Assembly (NCBI GenBank): GCA_029864225.1
Contig: JAOTTU010000045.1
Location: forward strand, 1 to 14,023
Length of the DNA: 14,023 nt
Source of the DNA: Gammaproteobacteria bacterium
GTDB taxonomy: Bacteria; Pseudomonadota; Gammaproteobacteria; UBA9214
Direction of reading: 5' to 3'
How positions within the stretch are numbered: the first letter of the stretch is position 1; the number at the start of each line of letters is the position of its first letter. Positions 1 through 7,174 of the stretch are shown here, piece after piece. Below the pieces are notes generated by a model. The model saw only the letters and a list, made by a program, of their open reading frames with translations, made no database searches and had not been told where the DNA came from. A program made the position numbers and the translations under genes.

Positions 1-6
1 GCAAAA

Positions 7-1419
7 ATGAGTCATAGCCAGAAAATCTGGGTCATTGATGACGACAACTCCATCCGCTGGGTGCTCGAAAAGGCGCTGCAGAAGGCCGGCCTGATGATGG
101 AAAGTTTCGATAATGCAGGGAGTGCGATCGAAGCCCTGCAGCACGAAGAACCCGCGCTGATCATTTCGGACATCCGTATGCCGGGCATGGACGGACTGGA
201 ACTGCTCGAGCACATCAATGTGCTGTACCCGAAATTACCGGTGATCATCATGACGGCACACTCTGATCTCGACAGCGCAGTATCCGCCTACAAGGGGGGC
301 GCCTTCGAGTATCTGCCGAAACCCTTTGATGTGGACGAGGCGATTGCACTTGCGCGGCGGGCTCTGGCACTGCGGGAACAGCAGCAGGTCGAGGTTGGCG
401 CACAGGTCGAACAGGAGACGCCCGAGATTATCGGCAAGGCGCCGGCCATGCAGGAGGTGTTTCGCGCCATTGGACGACTTTCACATTCCAATGCAACGGT
501 ATTGATCAACGGCGAGACCGGTACCGGCAAGGAACTGGTGGCTTTGGCACTGCATCGTCACAGTAAACGCGCCGATAAACCGTTTGTCGCGCTGAATATG
601 GCAGCCATTCCGCGCGATCTGCTGGAGTCGGAACTGTTCGGTCACGAGCGCGGCGCATTTACCGGTGCACAAAGCCGGCGTACCGGCCGCTTCGAACAGG
701 CCAATGGCGGTACCCTGATGCTGGACGAGATCGGCGACATGCCCGCGGAACTCCAGACCCGCCTGCTGCGGGTACTGGCGGACGGCTAATTCTATCCGGT
801 CGGTGCACACACACCGAAGCAGGTCGATGTGCGCATCATCGCCGCGACCCACCAGGACCTCGCGCAGCGTGTGACAAACGGCGATTTCCGCGAGGACCTG
901 TTTCACCGGCTCAACGTGATCCGGGTGCACATCCCGCCGCTGCGCGAGCGCCGCGAGGATATCCCGCTGCTGATGCAGCATTTTCTCGGCCGGGCCGCAC
1001 AGGAACTCGCAGTCGAGCCGAAGCTGCTGCGCCCGGAGGTGGGAAAAGCACTGATGTCACTGGACTGGCCGGGCAACGTGCGCCAGCTGGAGAACCTGTG
1101 CCGCTGGTTGACAGTGATGGCTCCGGCGCAGGAGATCCATGTCGAGGATTTGCCCGGTGAGCTGCTGGGCGAGACCGGCGCTGCCGCTATGGCAGGCGCT
1201 GACTGGCAGCAATTACTGCGCCAGTGGGTCCATCAGCAACTCGCCGACGACCGGGAACAGCTGCTGAACGAGGCGTTGCCGGCATTCGAGCGCATCATGA
1301 TCGAGACGACGTTGCAGCACACCAGTGGCCGGCGCCAGGAAGCGGCACGCCTGCTGGGCTGGGGCCGGAACACGCTGACGCGCAAGCTCAAGGAGCTGGG
1401 TATCAACGGGTCTGTCTGA
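7..1419 (+). pseudogene. ntrC: NtrC, nitrogen regulation response regulator (sigma-54 activator), interrupted by an in-frame TAA
   Basis: NtrC (GlnG) is the cytoplasmic response regulator phosphorylated by NtrB; it activates sigma-54 promoters of nitrogen-assimilation genes. The full frame is 470 codons, matching E. coli NtrC (469 aa). Visible parts: receiver domain (about 5-120) with acidic pocket D11-D12, phosphoacceptor D55, T83 and K105; AAA+ domain with Walker A GETGTGK (169-175), sigma-54-contact loop GAFTGA (216-221) and Walker B LMLDE (around 237-241); arginine-rich PPLRERRED; a C-terminal Fis-type helix-turn-helix ending in NTLTRKLKELGI. The oddity is codon 261 (787-789), which is TAA where the family has Glu or Gln (ADGxFY). 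The same frame continues with perfect family similarity, so this is one substitution, not a frameshift. Termination would remove the rest of the AAA+ domain and all DNA binding. It may be a real null allele or a sequence error. Only six bases precede the ATG, so its ribosome binding site and any upstream ntrB lie outside the window. Confidence 0.93.
787..789 (+). other. In-frame nonsense codon (TAA) inside ntrC
   Basis: The codon lies between ...LRVLADG and FYPVG..., where NtrC proteins carry Q (E. coli) or E (many others). CAA to TAA would be one C-to-T transition and GAA to TAA one transversion. No frame change is needed before or after it. The first in-frame restart codon of note is GTG at 829, inside the AAA+ core strand VRIIAATH, which is not a natural domain boundary and has no clear Shine-Dalgarno sequence. 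Confidence 0.9.
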
Positions 1420-1455
1420 GCAAGTGACCGTTCCGGGCACGCGGGCCGGTTGTAC

Positions 1456-2436
1456 TCAGCCACCGCTGCAGGGACTCGTGCTGTGGTTGTTGAGTACCAG
1501 GCTGCCGCTGAGCGAGCGGATGCCGGCCAGTTCGTGTTGTTGCAGATAGTCGAGTATGCCCCGGTTGAGCTTGTTGCAGACCAACGGGTCGTAGAACAGT
1601 GCGGTACCGACACCGACGGCGCTGGCACCGGCGATCAGGAACTCGATGGCGTCCTCTGCCGTGGTCACGCCGCCCTGACCGATGATAGGGATGTTGTGTG
1701 GCTTGCAGACCTGATAGACCTGCTGCACCTTGAGCAGGGCCACGGGCTTGATCGCCGGCCCGGACAGGCCGCCCTGGTTATTGCCGATGACCGGGATGCG
1801 CGTTTTGATATCAATGGCCATGCCCATCAGGGTGTTGATCACGGCAAAACCGTCACTGCCCGCCTCGATGCAGCGGCGTGCATTTTCCGCGATATCGGTC
1901 TGGTTGGGTGACAGCTTGGTGATCAGGGGCTTGGTGGTCACGGCGCGGCAGGCCTTGACGACGCGCGCCGACATGTCCGGATCGTTGCCGAAGGCCACGC
2001 CGCCTTCTTTCACGTTCGGGCAGGAGATGTTGATCTCGATGGCGTCGATCGGCGAGTCATCGAAACGGCGAGCGACCTCCGCGTATTCCTCCAGCGTCGA
2101 GCCGGACACGTTGGCGATGAACCGGGTCTCGTCGAAATCCAGCACCGGCAGGATTTCATTGACCACGTGATCGACGCCGGGGTTCTGCAGGCCGATGGCG
2201 TTGAGCATGCCCATCGGGGTTTCGGCAACCCGGTGCGGCGGGTTGCCCAGTCGCGGTTCCAGCGTAGTACCTTTCAGGCACACGGCACCCACATCCCGAT
2301 TGGAAAAGCCGGACACGCGTGTGTATTCTTCGCCAAAACCGACGCAGCCTGACAACAACACCAGCGGTGTGGCCAGCGACAGCCCGCAGAAATCGGTGGC
2401 GAGCTGGTCTCGGTCCGAAGCAGAGAGTTGCGTCAT
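1456..2436 (-). CDS. pyrD: Dihydroorotate dehydrogenase, class 1B (PyrD catalytic subunit)
   Basis: This FMN enzyme oxidises dihydroorotate to orotate in pyrimidine synthesis. The protein is 326 aa from the chosen ATG at 2436. It shows the soluble class 1 TIM barrel: LSGCVGFG near the N-terminus, K55 in LKGTT, NAIGLQNPG, the signature NISCPNVKEGG with catalytic C139, K174 in TKLSPN, GGLSGPAIKP, and the C-terminal phosphate-binding GQGGV and GVGTALF. A catalytic Cys rather than Ser, and the close match to the Lactococcus/Bacillus PyrDB pattern, place it in class 1B and not in the membrane-bound, quinone-linked class 2 of E. coli. The family normally pairs with the PyrK FeS/FAD subunit; no pyrK is next to it here. 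A longer start at 2499 would overlap trmL by 37 bp and adds 21 unconserved residues; the 2436 ATG has AAGG about 10 bases upstream. It converges on ntrC with a 36-bp gap. Confidence 0.9.
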   Translation of the reverse strand: MTQLSASDRDQLATDFCGLSLATPLVLLSGCVGFGEEYTRVSGFSNRDVGAVCLKGTTLEPRLGNPPHRVAETPMGMLNAIGLQNPGVDHVVNEILPVLDFDETRFIANVSGSTLEEYAEVARRFDDSPIDAIEINISCPNVKEGGVAFGNDPDMSARVVKACRAVTTKPLITKLSPNQTDIAENARRCIEAGSDGFAVINTLMGMAIDIKTRIPVIGNNQGGLSGPAIKPVALLKVQQVYQVCKPHNIPIIGQGGVTTAEDAIEFLIAGASAVGVGTALFYDPLVCNKLNRGILDYLQQHELAGIRSLSGSLVLNNHSTSPCSGG

Positions 2437-2462
2437 AAATCCATGGCCTTGCAGGTTGGCAG

Positions 2463-2915
2463 ATGTTTCATGTTGTTTTGTATCAGCCCGAGATTCCACC
2501 CAATACGGGCAATATAATACGCCTTTGCGCCAATACCGGCAGCGCCCTGCACCTGATCCGGCCGCTGGGTTTCGAACTGGATGATCGCAAGCTGCGCCGT
2601 GCGGGTCTGGACTATCACGAATGGGCGGCGCTCAGCGAATATGACTCCCTGAGCGACTTCCGGGCACAGGTGAAACCGGCGCGCCTGTGGCCGGTGTCCA
2701 CCCGTGGCCGGCGCCAATACGACGCGGTCGACTACCAGCCGGGTGATGCCTTTCTGTTTGGGCCGGAGACCCGCGGCCTGCCGGACAGCGTGCTGCAGGA
2801 GTGCGGGCTGGACGCAGTGTTGCGGGTGCCGATGCGTGAGTCCAGCCGCAGTCTGAACCTTTCCAACAGCGTGGCGGTGATTGTCTACGAGGCCTGGCGA
2901 CAACAGGGATTCTAA
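2463..2915 (+). CDS. trmL: tRNA (cytidine/uridine-2'-O-)-methyltransferase TrmL
   Basis: A SPOUT-class enzyme that uses S-adenosylmethionine to 2'-O-methylate the wobble nucleotide (position 34) of tRNA-Leu isoacceptors; it acts as a cytoplasmic dimer. The 150-aa product has the three family motifs: PPNTGNIIRLCANTG at residues 9-23, FGPETRGLP near 100-108, and the knot segment LNLSNSVAVIVYEAWRQ near the C-terminus. E. coli TrmL is 157 aa. The ATG at 2463 is fixed by the family N-terminus (M-x-x-VLYQPEIPPNTG) and has AGG 7 bases upstream. It is divergent from pyrD with 26 bp between start codons, so any promoter must lie partly inside pyrD. Its stop overlaps the gpsA stop. Confidence 0.95.
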   Translation: MFHVVLYQPEIPPNTGNIIRLCANTGSALHLIRPLGFELDDRKLRRAGLDYHEWAALSEYDSLSDFRAQVKPARLWPVSTRGRRQYDAVDYQPGDAFLFGPETRGLPDSVLQECGLDAVLRVPMRESSRSLNLSNSVAVIVYEAWRQQGF

Positions 2916-3916
2916 TGGGACTCCGCCTTGAGCTCCCGAGCCAGCAGGTTGTGAACGGCCTCGCCAGGGGACAGGTTCTCGTGCAGCACCCGGAACACCT
3001 GTTCCGATATCGGCATGTCGACCTTGTAGTGGCGTGCCAGGCGCACGACCTCGCGTGCGGTGTTGAAGCCCTCGACGACCTGGCCGATTTCCCGTATGGC
3101 AATTTCCAGCGGCGTCCCGCGGCCGAGCGCCAGGCCCAGGCGCCGGTTGCGTGACTGGTCGTCAGTGCAGGTGAGTATCAGGTCGCCCACGCCGGCCAGT
3201 CCCATCAGGGTTTCACGGCGCGCACTCAGGGCATCACCCAGGCGAATGATTTCCGCCAGTCCGCGCGTGATCAGGGCGGCGCGACTGTTGGCGCCGAGCT
3301 GCAGGCCGTCGCTGATGCCTGCCGCGATGGCCAGTACATTCTTGACGGTGCCGCCGAGCTGCACGCCGATGATATCGTCGCTGGTATAGACACGCATGGT
3401 CTTGCCATGCAGCCGGCTGGCGAGGGCGTTCGCAAATGGCGGATTGTTCGAGGCGACCGTCAAGGCGGTGGGCAGGCCGGCTGCGACTTCCTGTGCAAAG
3501 GTCGGTCCCGACAGCACGGCTGACGGATAGCGTGTGCCCAGCACCTCTTCCAGTATCTCGTGCATGAACTTGCCGCTGCGGTTCTCCAGGCCCTTGGTGG
3601 CCCAGGCAATGCGGCTGCCGCTCTCCAGTGCGGGTGCAGCCCGGGTCAGGACCTCGCGCAGGGCGTGGCTGGGCACGGCGATCAGCAGGTCTCGGCCCTG
3701 ATGGACGGCCAGTGACAGGTCGGCCTCGATTGACAGTTGTTCGGGAAAGCTGATGCCCGGCAGGAACTGGCGGTTCTGGCGCTCCCGCTCGAGAGTGGCC
3801 ATGACCTCGGGCTCGTGGCCCCAAAGGCAGGTGTTGTTGTGGTTTACGGCGAGTCGGATGGCCAGCGCGGTGCCCCAGGAGCCGGCGCCGAGGACGGTTA
3901 TCGGTGTCCGTTTCAT
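2912..3916 (-). CDS. gpsA: Glycerol-3-phosphate dehydrogenase [NAD(P)+]
   Basis: Reduces dihydroxyacetone phosphate to sn-glycerol-3-phosphate, the backbone precursor of phospholipids, in the cytoplasm. The 334-aa product begins with a Rossmann motif GAGSWG (10-15). It has WATKGLE with K108, the conserved LSGPTFAQEVA segment, and catalytic Lys K192 in GGTVKNVLAIAAG, followed by the C-terminal helical domain with GLAGVGDLILTCT and SRNRRLG. The start at 3916 (MKRTPITVLGAG) is preferred over an upstream in-frame ATG at 3961 because it carries AGGA four bases upstream and matches the family start. It is last in the cluster after secB with a 66-bp gap. Its TAG stop overlaps the trmL TAA by 4 bp in convergent orientation, leaving no room for separate terminators. 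Confidence 0.96.
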   Translation of the reverse strand: MKRTPITVLGAGSWGTALAIRLAVNHNNTCLWGHEPEVMATLERERQNRQFLPGISFPEQLSIEADLSLAVHQGRDLLIAVPSHALREVLTRAAPALESGSRIAWATKGLENRSGKFMHEILEEVLGTRYPSAVLSGPTFAQEVAAGLPTALTVASNNPPFANALASRLHGKTMRVYTSDDIIGVQLGGTVKNVLAIAAGISDGLQLGANSRAALITRGLAEIIRLGDALSARRETLMGLAGVGDLILTCTDDQSRNRRLGLALGRGTPLEIAIREIGQVVEGFNTAREVVRLARHYKVDMPISEQVFRVLHENLSPGEAVHNLLARELKAESH

Positions 3917-3982
3917 CTGTTCCTGCAACCCTGCGTGTGACGGGTCCTGGTGTTCACGCATCCAGCCTGGATGGCGACAGCA

Positions 3983-4468
3983 TCAATGCTGGGCTGAGCC
4001 CGCTTCATCCGCCTGTGCTTGCTGCAGGCGCTTTTCATAAAGGGCCTCGAAATTCATCGGTGCCAGCACCAGTTGCGGGAAGCCGCCCTTGGTCACCAGG
4101 TCAGAGAGGGCGGCACAGGCGAAGGGGTAGAGGGTCCTCAGGCAGTAAACATTGTGCAGGCGTTGCAGCCGTTCCGGTTCAAAGCCCTTGAGGGTGAAAA
4201 TGCCGGCCTGGTGGACCTCGGCCAGAAACGCCGTGGCCTCGCCGACCTTGACGGTTGCGGTGACTGACAGCACGACCTCCCAAGTGTCCTCGGCGACGCT
4301 GGCCACCTGGTTGTCGATCTCGATGCCGAGCTGGGGTTTCCATTCCCGGGTAAAGATGTCGGGGGAGTTGGGTGTCTCGAGAGAGACATCCTTGAGGTAG
4401 ACCTTCTGCGGGATGATGGCCTTTTCGCCATTGTCACCCAGGGTTGCGGGCTGTGCTTCATCGGCCAT
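3983..4468 (-). CDS. secB: Protein-export chaperone SecB
   Basis: SecB is a cytoplasmic tetrameric chaperone that keeps preproteins unfolded and hands them to SecA for Sec export. The 161-aa product has the family features in order: an acidic N-terminal tail, QKVYLKDVSLETPNSPDIF, WKPQLGIEIDN, the central beta strands ending in ATAFLAEVHQAGIFTLKGF, then NVYCLRTLYPFACAALSDLVTKGGFPQLVLAPMNFEALY and a polar tail. The length is close to E. coli SecB (155 aa). The start at 4468 has AAGGAA (4476-4481 on the complement) eight bases upstream; the reading frame is open further upstream to 4627 but that part lies mostly in the rhodanese gene and shows no family similarity. It lies 56 bp downstream of the rhodanese gene. 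Confidence 0.96.
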   Translation of the reverse strand: MADEAQPATLGDNGEKAIIPQKVYLKDVSLETPNSPDIFTREWKPQLGIEIDNQVASVAEDTWEVVLSVTATVKVGEATAFLAEVHQAGIFTLKGFEPERLQRLHNVYCLRTLYPFACAALSDLVTKGGFPQLVLAPMNFEALYEKRLQQAQADEAGSAQH

Positions 4469-4524
4469 GGTGTGTTTCCTTGTTTGGATTTTATCCGGAC
4501 GTGCGTTGCAGGCGGCGCCAGTGC

Positions 4525-4956
4525 CTATTTGCCCCGGGTCAACGGTAGCTCGGAGCGCTGCCATGCCAGTACACCGCCCTTGAGGTTGTACACAGGCTCG
4601 AAGCCCTGCTTGCGCAGCTTGCCGCACAGCTGTGTCGATTGATTGCCGTTGTTGCAGTAGACAATCAGGGGGCGGTCGCGGTACTTGTCGAGTCGTCCAT
4701 CGATGTCCCGGTCCTTTACCGGTACATGCACGGCATTCACGATGTGGCCGTTGCGGTATTCCTTGTCATTGCGCATATCAATCATGACGGCGTTCTCATG
4801 ATTGAGCAGCCGGGTGGCCTCGGCCGGTGTGATCTGCTGGACGCCGCTGATACGACGCTTGAGTTCGCCGCCGGCCAGTACGGACAGCAGGACCACGAAG
4901 GCCATGACCAGCAGCAGGTGATTAGTGACGAATTCGTTGAGTTGATTGAAATCCAT
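4525..4956 (-). CDS. yibN: Membrane-anchored rhodanese-like sulfurtransferase (YibN-like)
   Basis: The 143-aa product has an N-terminal transmembrane segment (about residues 13-29), a basic stretch (KRR), then one rhodanese domain (about 42-137). The domain shows MIDMRNDKEYRNGHI (CH2A-like region) and the active-site loop C101-NNGNQS. C101 is the residue expected to carry a persulfide, so a sulfane-sulfur transfer role at the inner membrane is likely, though the real donor and acceptor are unknown. E. coli YibN has the same architecture and also lies upstream of secB and gpsA; there grxC sits between, and here it is absent. The ATG at 4956 has only a poor ribosome binding site, but no better in-frame start exists. 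The ArsR-type regulator lies 80 bp upstream on the same strand. Confidence 0.87.
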   Translation of the reverse strand: MDFNQLNEFVTNHLLLVMAFVVLLSVLAGGELKRRISGVQQITPAEATRLLNHENAVMIDMRNDKEYRNGHIVNAVHVPVKDRDIDGRLDKYRDRPLIVYCNNGNQSTQLCGKLRKQGFEPVYNLKGGVLAWQRSELPLTRGK

Positions 4957-5036
4957 GCCTGGGTCAATGAAGTGCCGTGCCCGTGAAACAGGGGGTCAGC
5001 GTTCCGGTGCCGCTGTTGCAGAACCGGTGCCAACGG

Positions 5037-5351
5037 TCAGTCGTGCGCGCAGAACACCTCGCGCATCATTTCGATCAGGCGCAGGGTGCGCGAATCGCCG
5101 ACGCGATAATAGACTCGGTTGGCGTCCTTGCGTGAAGCGAGGATACCCTTATCGCGCAGAATCGCGAGATGCTGGGAGATGTTGCTTTGCGATGTGCCGA
5201 CGCTTTCCACGATGTCCTGGACGCTGACCTCCTGTTCACCGAGGGTACAGAGAATCTTCAGCCGCAGTGGGTGGGACATGGCCTTCAGGGAACGTGATGC
5301 CCGGTCGATGTCCTCATCACGCGATATCAGTATGCCGCTTTCCAGTGTCAT
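5037..5351 (-). CDS. ArsR/SmtB-family regulator, likely SqrR/BigR/YgaV-type dithiol persulfide sensor
   Basis: A 104-aa winged-helix repressor. It has the ArsR core SLKAMSHPLRLKILCTL at 21-37, the recognition helix region SQSNISQHLAILRDKGIL (54-71) and the wing SRKDANRVYYRV. There are two cysteines, C35 in helix LKILCTL and C101 in the last helix MREVFC, 66 residues apart. From memory, the persulfide sensors SqrR (C41/C107), BigR (C42/C108) and YgaV have the same positions and spacing. There is no CXC metal-binding motif of the ArsR arsenite type. In those families reactive sulfur forms a tetrasulfide bridge and relieves repression; applying that here is inference, supported by the rhodanese gene next downstream. 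The ATG at 5351 has GGGGA seven bases upstream and is preferred to a TTG at 5375. Probably autoregulated through the palindrome at 5411-5423. Confidence 0.87.
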   Translation of the reverse strand: MTLESGILISRDEDIDRASRSLKAMSHPLRLKILCTLGEQEVSVQDIVESVGTSQSNISQHLAILRDKGILASRKDANRVYYRVGDSRTLRLIEMMREVFCAHD

Positions 5352-5410
5352 CCGTATGTCCCCAATGCGCCTCAAGATATTTTTTATGTTACTGCAATCA
5401 TTAATAAAAC

Positions 5411-5416
5411 ATTATA
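5411..5416 (-). promoter_or_regulatory. Candidate -10 box (TATAAT) of the arsR-rhodanese-secB-gpsA cluster
   Basis: On the minus strand this reads TATAAT, a perfect sigma-70 -10 hexamer, 60 bases before the regulator's ATG. I see no good -35 element at the usual spacing, which would suit a weak or activated promoter. On the plus strand the overlapping TACAAT (5415-5420) could serve gpmI, with a poor -35 (CTGCAA, 5392-5397) 17 bases upstream. This is a prediction from sequence only. Confidence 0.45.
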
Positions 5417-5423
5417 CAATAAT
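5411..5423. promoter_or_regulatory. 13-bp palindrome overlapping the divergent -10 boxes, candidate ArsR-family operator
   Basis: The sequence is ATTAT-ACA-ATAAT, a perfect 5-3-5 inverted repeat in the AT-rich part of the arsR/gpmI intergenic region. It overlaps the minus-strand TATAAT and the plus-strand TACAAT. ArsR-family dimers bind short AT-rich palindromes over their own promoters, so autorepression is a reasonable reading. AT-rich DNA produces such repeats by chance fairly often, so confidence is limited. Confidence 0.35.
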
Positions 5424-5548
5424 AAGCCGTTTGGGCTAGAGGAATGTTACGCCTGTTGGCGCATTTCCGCATGATCCTCATAGGTGCACTGCATCGCCTG
5501 CGCCTGTAGCACAGATCGGGCAGATGACTTAGACTCATTCCAGAGATT

Positions 5549-7174
5549 ATGAACAAACAGCAACACCACTCCGGTACACCGGACACCCCGGCAAAACCCA
5601 TGGTACTGGTCATCCTGGACGGCTGGGGTTACAGCGAAACCGTAGAACATAACGCCATTGCCGCTGCAAGAAAGCCTGTGTGGGACCGGTTGTGGGCCGA
5701 CTACCCCCACACCCTGATTCGTACCTCCGGTGCCGCCGTCGGCCTGCCGGCGGACCAAATGGGTAATTCCGAGGTTGGCCACCTCAACCTGGGTGCCGGA
5801 CGCGTGGTTTACCAGGAATTCACCCGCGTCAGCCGCTCCGTCAAGACCGGCTCCTTCTTCAGCAATCGCACCCTGACCGACGCCGTCGACCTGGCCGTAC
5901 AAAACGACAAGGCGGTGCACCTGCTGGGGCTGTTGTCACCGGGTGGTGTACATAGCCACGAAAAGCACATCCATGCCATGGCCGAGCTTGCCGTGCAGCG
6001 CGGTGCTCAGCGGATCTTCCTGCATGCCTTCCTCGATGGACGCGATACCCCGCCGCATAGTGCCAAAAAGTCTATCCAGGCCATGGAAGACAAGTTCGAA
6101 CAACTTGGCAATGGCCGGATTGCCTCTATCATCGGCCGCTATTATGCCATGGACCGCGACCACCGCTGGCCACGGATACAGGCCGCCTATGACCTGATCA
6201 CCCGGGCCAAGGCGGAGTTCGAAGCGGAGAGTGCACTGGAGGCACTGGAACGGGCCTATGCGCGCGGTGAGGCCGATGAGTTCGTCAAGGGGACACGCAT
6301 ATTGCCGCCGGGCACCGAACCGGTGCACGTCGAGGACGGTGATGTCATCGTCTTCATGAACTATCGCTCGGACCGCGCTCGCCAGATAACGCGGCCGTTT
6401 ATCGAGCCTGATTTCGACGGCTTCAAGCGCGACTATGTCCCGCAACTGGGCAGCTTCGTCAGCCTGACGGAGTACAAATCGGATTTTGACGTACCGGTCG
6501 CGTTTCCGTCCCTGCGTCTCAATAATGTCTTCGGCGACTACATCGCCCGCCAGGGCCTGCACCAGTTGCGCCTGGCGGAAACCGAGAAATACGCCCACGT
6601 GACCTTCTTCTTCAATGGTGGCGTGGAGACCCCGTACGTAGGCGAAGACCGGATACTGGTCAAGTCCCCCATGGTGGCGACCTACGACCTGCAGCCGGAG
6701 ATGAGTGCGCCCGAGGTTACCGACAGGCTGGTCGAGGCTATCGAGGGTGACAAGTACGATGTTATCATCTGTAATTTCGCCAATGCCGACATGGTCGGCC
6801 ATACCGGGAAATTCGACGCCGCCGTCAAGGCGATCGAAGTTATCGACACCTGTCTCGGCCGTATTGTCGATAGCCTGCTGTCGGTCGGCGGGGAAATGCT
6901 GATCACTGCCGATCATGGCAATGCCGAACTGATGCAGAATGAGCAAACCGGCCTGATTCACACGGCACACACCACCAACCTCGTGCCACTGGTCTATGTT
7001 GGTCGTAAGGCCCGGCTGGCCGAGAATGGTTCACTGTGCGATATCGCACCGAGCATGCTGTACCTGATGAATATGCCGATTCCGCCGGAAATGACAGGGA
7101 CTCCATTAATTGAGTTGCTGCCGGCCAGCGGTGACCAGAGCCAGCCGGTCACCAGTGTCGAGCTGCATGGTTGA
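5549..7174 (+). CDS. gpmI: 2,3-bisphosphoglycerate-independent phosphoglycerate mutase
   Basis: Interconverts 3- and 2-phosphoglycerate in glycolysis and gluconeogenesis with two manganese ions and a phosphoserine intermediate. The 541-aa product is of the alkaline-phosphatase superfamily: LDGWG with metal ligand D24, catalytic S74 in DQMGNSEVGHLNLGAGR, GGVHSH, LHAFLDGRDTPP, IGRYYAMDRD, MNYRSDRARQ, EKYAHVTFFFNGG, ADMVGHTG and ITADHGNAE. E. coli GpmI is 514 aa; the extra length is a polar N-terminal tail of about 16 residues and a C-terminal tail after the ALL-GTPLIELL-like end. The ATG at 5549 has only a weak AGAG upstream, and no nearby alternative is clearly better. First gene of the rightward run; its TGA overlaps the earliest possible start (TTG) of the envC-like gene. 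Confidence 0.96.
   Translation: MNKQQHHSGTPDTPAKPMVLVILDGWGYSETVEHNAIAAARKPVWDRLWADYPHTLIRTSGAAVGLPADQMGNSEVGHLNLGAGRVVYQEFTRVSRSVKTGSFFSNRTLTDAVDLAVQNDKAVHLLGLLSPGGVHSHEKHIHAMAELAVQRGAQRIFLHAFLDGRDTPPHSAKKSIQAMEDKFEQLGNGRIASIIGRYYAMDRDHRWPRIQAAYDLITRAKAEFEAESALEALERAYARGEADEFVKGTRILPPGTEPVHVEDGDVIVFMNYRSDRARQITRPFIEPDFDGFKRDYVPQLGSFVSLTEYKSDFDVPVAFPSLRLNNVFGDYIARQGLHQLRLAETEKYAHVTFFFNGGVETPYVGEDRILVKSPMVATYDLQPEMSAPEVTDRLVEAIEGDKYDVIICNFANADMVGHTGKFDAAVKAIEVIDTCLGRIVDSLLSVGGEMLITADHGNAELMQNEQTGLIHTAHTTNLVPLVYVGRKARLAENGSLCDIAPSMLYLMNMPIPPEMTGTPLIELLPASGDQSQPVTSVELHG

Noticed and set aside
829..1419. A separate gene starting at GTG 829 for the C-terminal half of NtrC
   Set aside because: The GTG lies inside the AAA+ core strand (VRIIAATH), there is no clear ribosome binding site, and the codons between 790 and 828 also match NtrC. 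It is the remainder of one gene after a stop.
1420..1455. Terminator hairpin between convergent ntrC and pyrD
   Set aside because: Only 4-bp complementary ends (ACCG/CGGT) and no T run on either strand.
2437..2499. Upstream start extending pyrD by 21 residues
   Set aside because: It would overlap the divergent trmL coding region and adds residues absent from class 1 dihydroorotate dehydrogenases.
4469..4627. Upstream extension of secB to an in-frame start at 4627
   Set aside because: It runs through the rhodanese gene in another frame, and the AAGGAA site fixes the start at 4468.
5004..5031. Direct repeat CCGGTGCC (5004-5011 and 5024-5031) upstream of the rhodanese gene
   Set aside because: Two 8-bp copies in GC-rich DNA are easily expected by chance and do not flank a promoter I can see.
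5936..6970. Long open frame on the minus strand within gpmI
   Set aside because: It lies wholly antisense to a gene with full GpmI motifs, and its translation has no recognisable domain. Long antisense frames are common in GC-rich genes.
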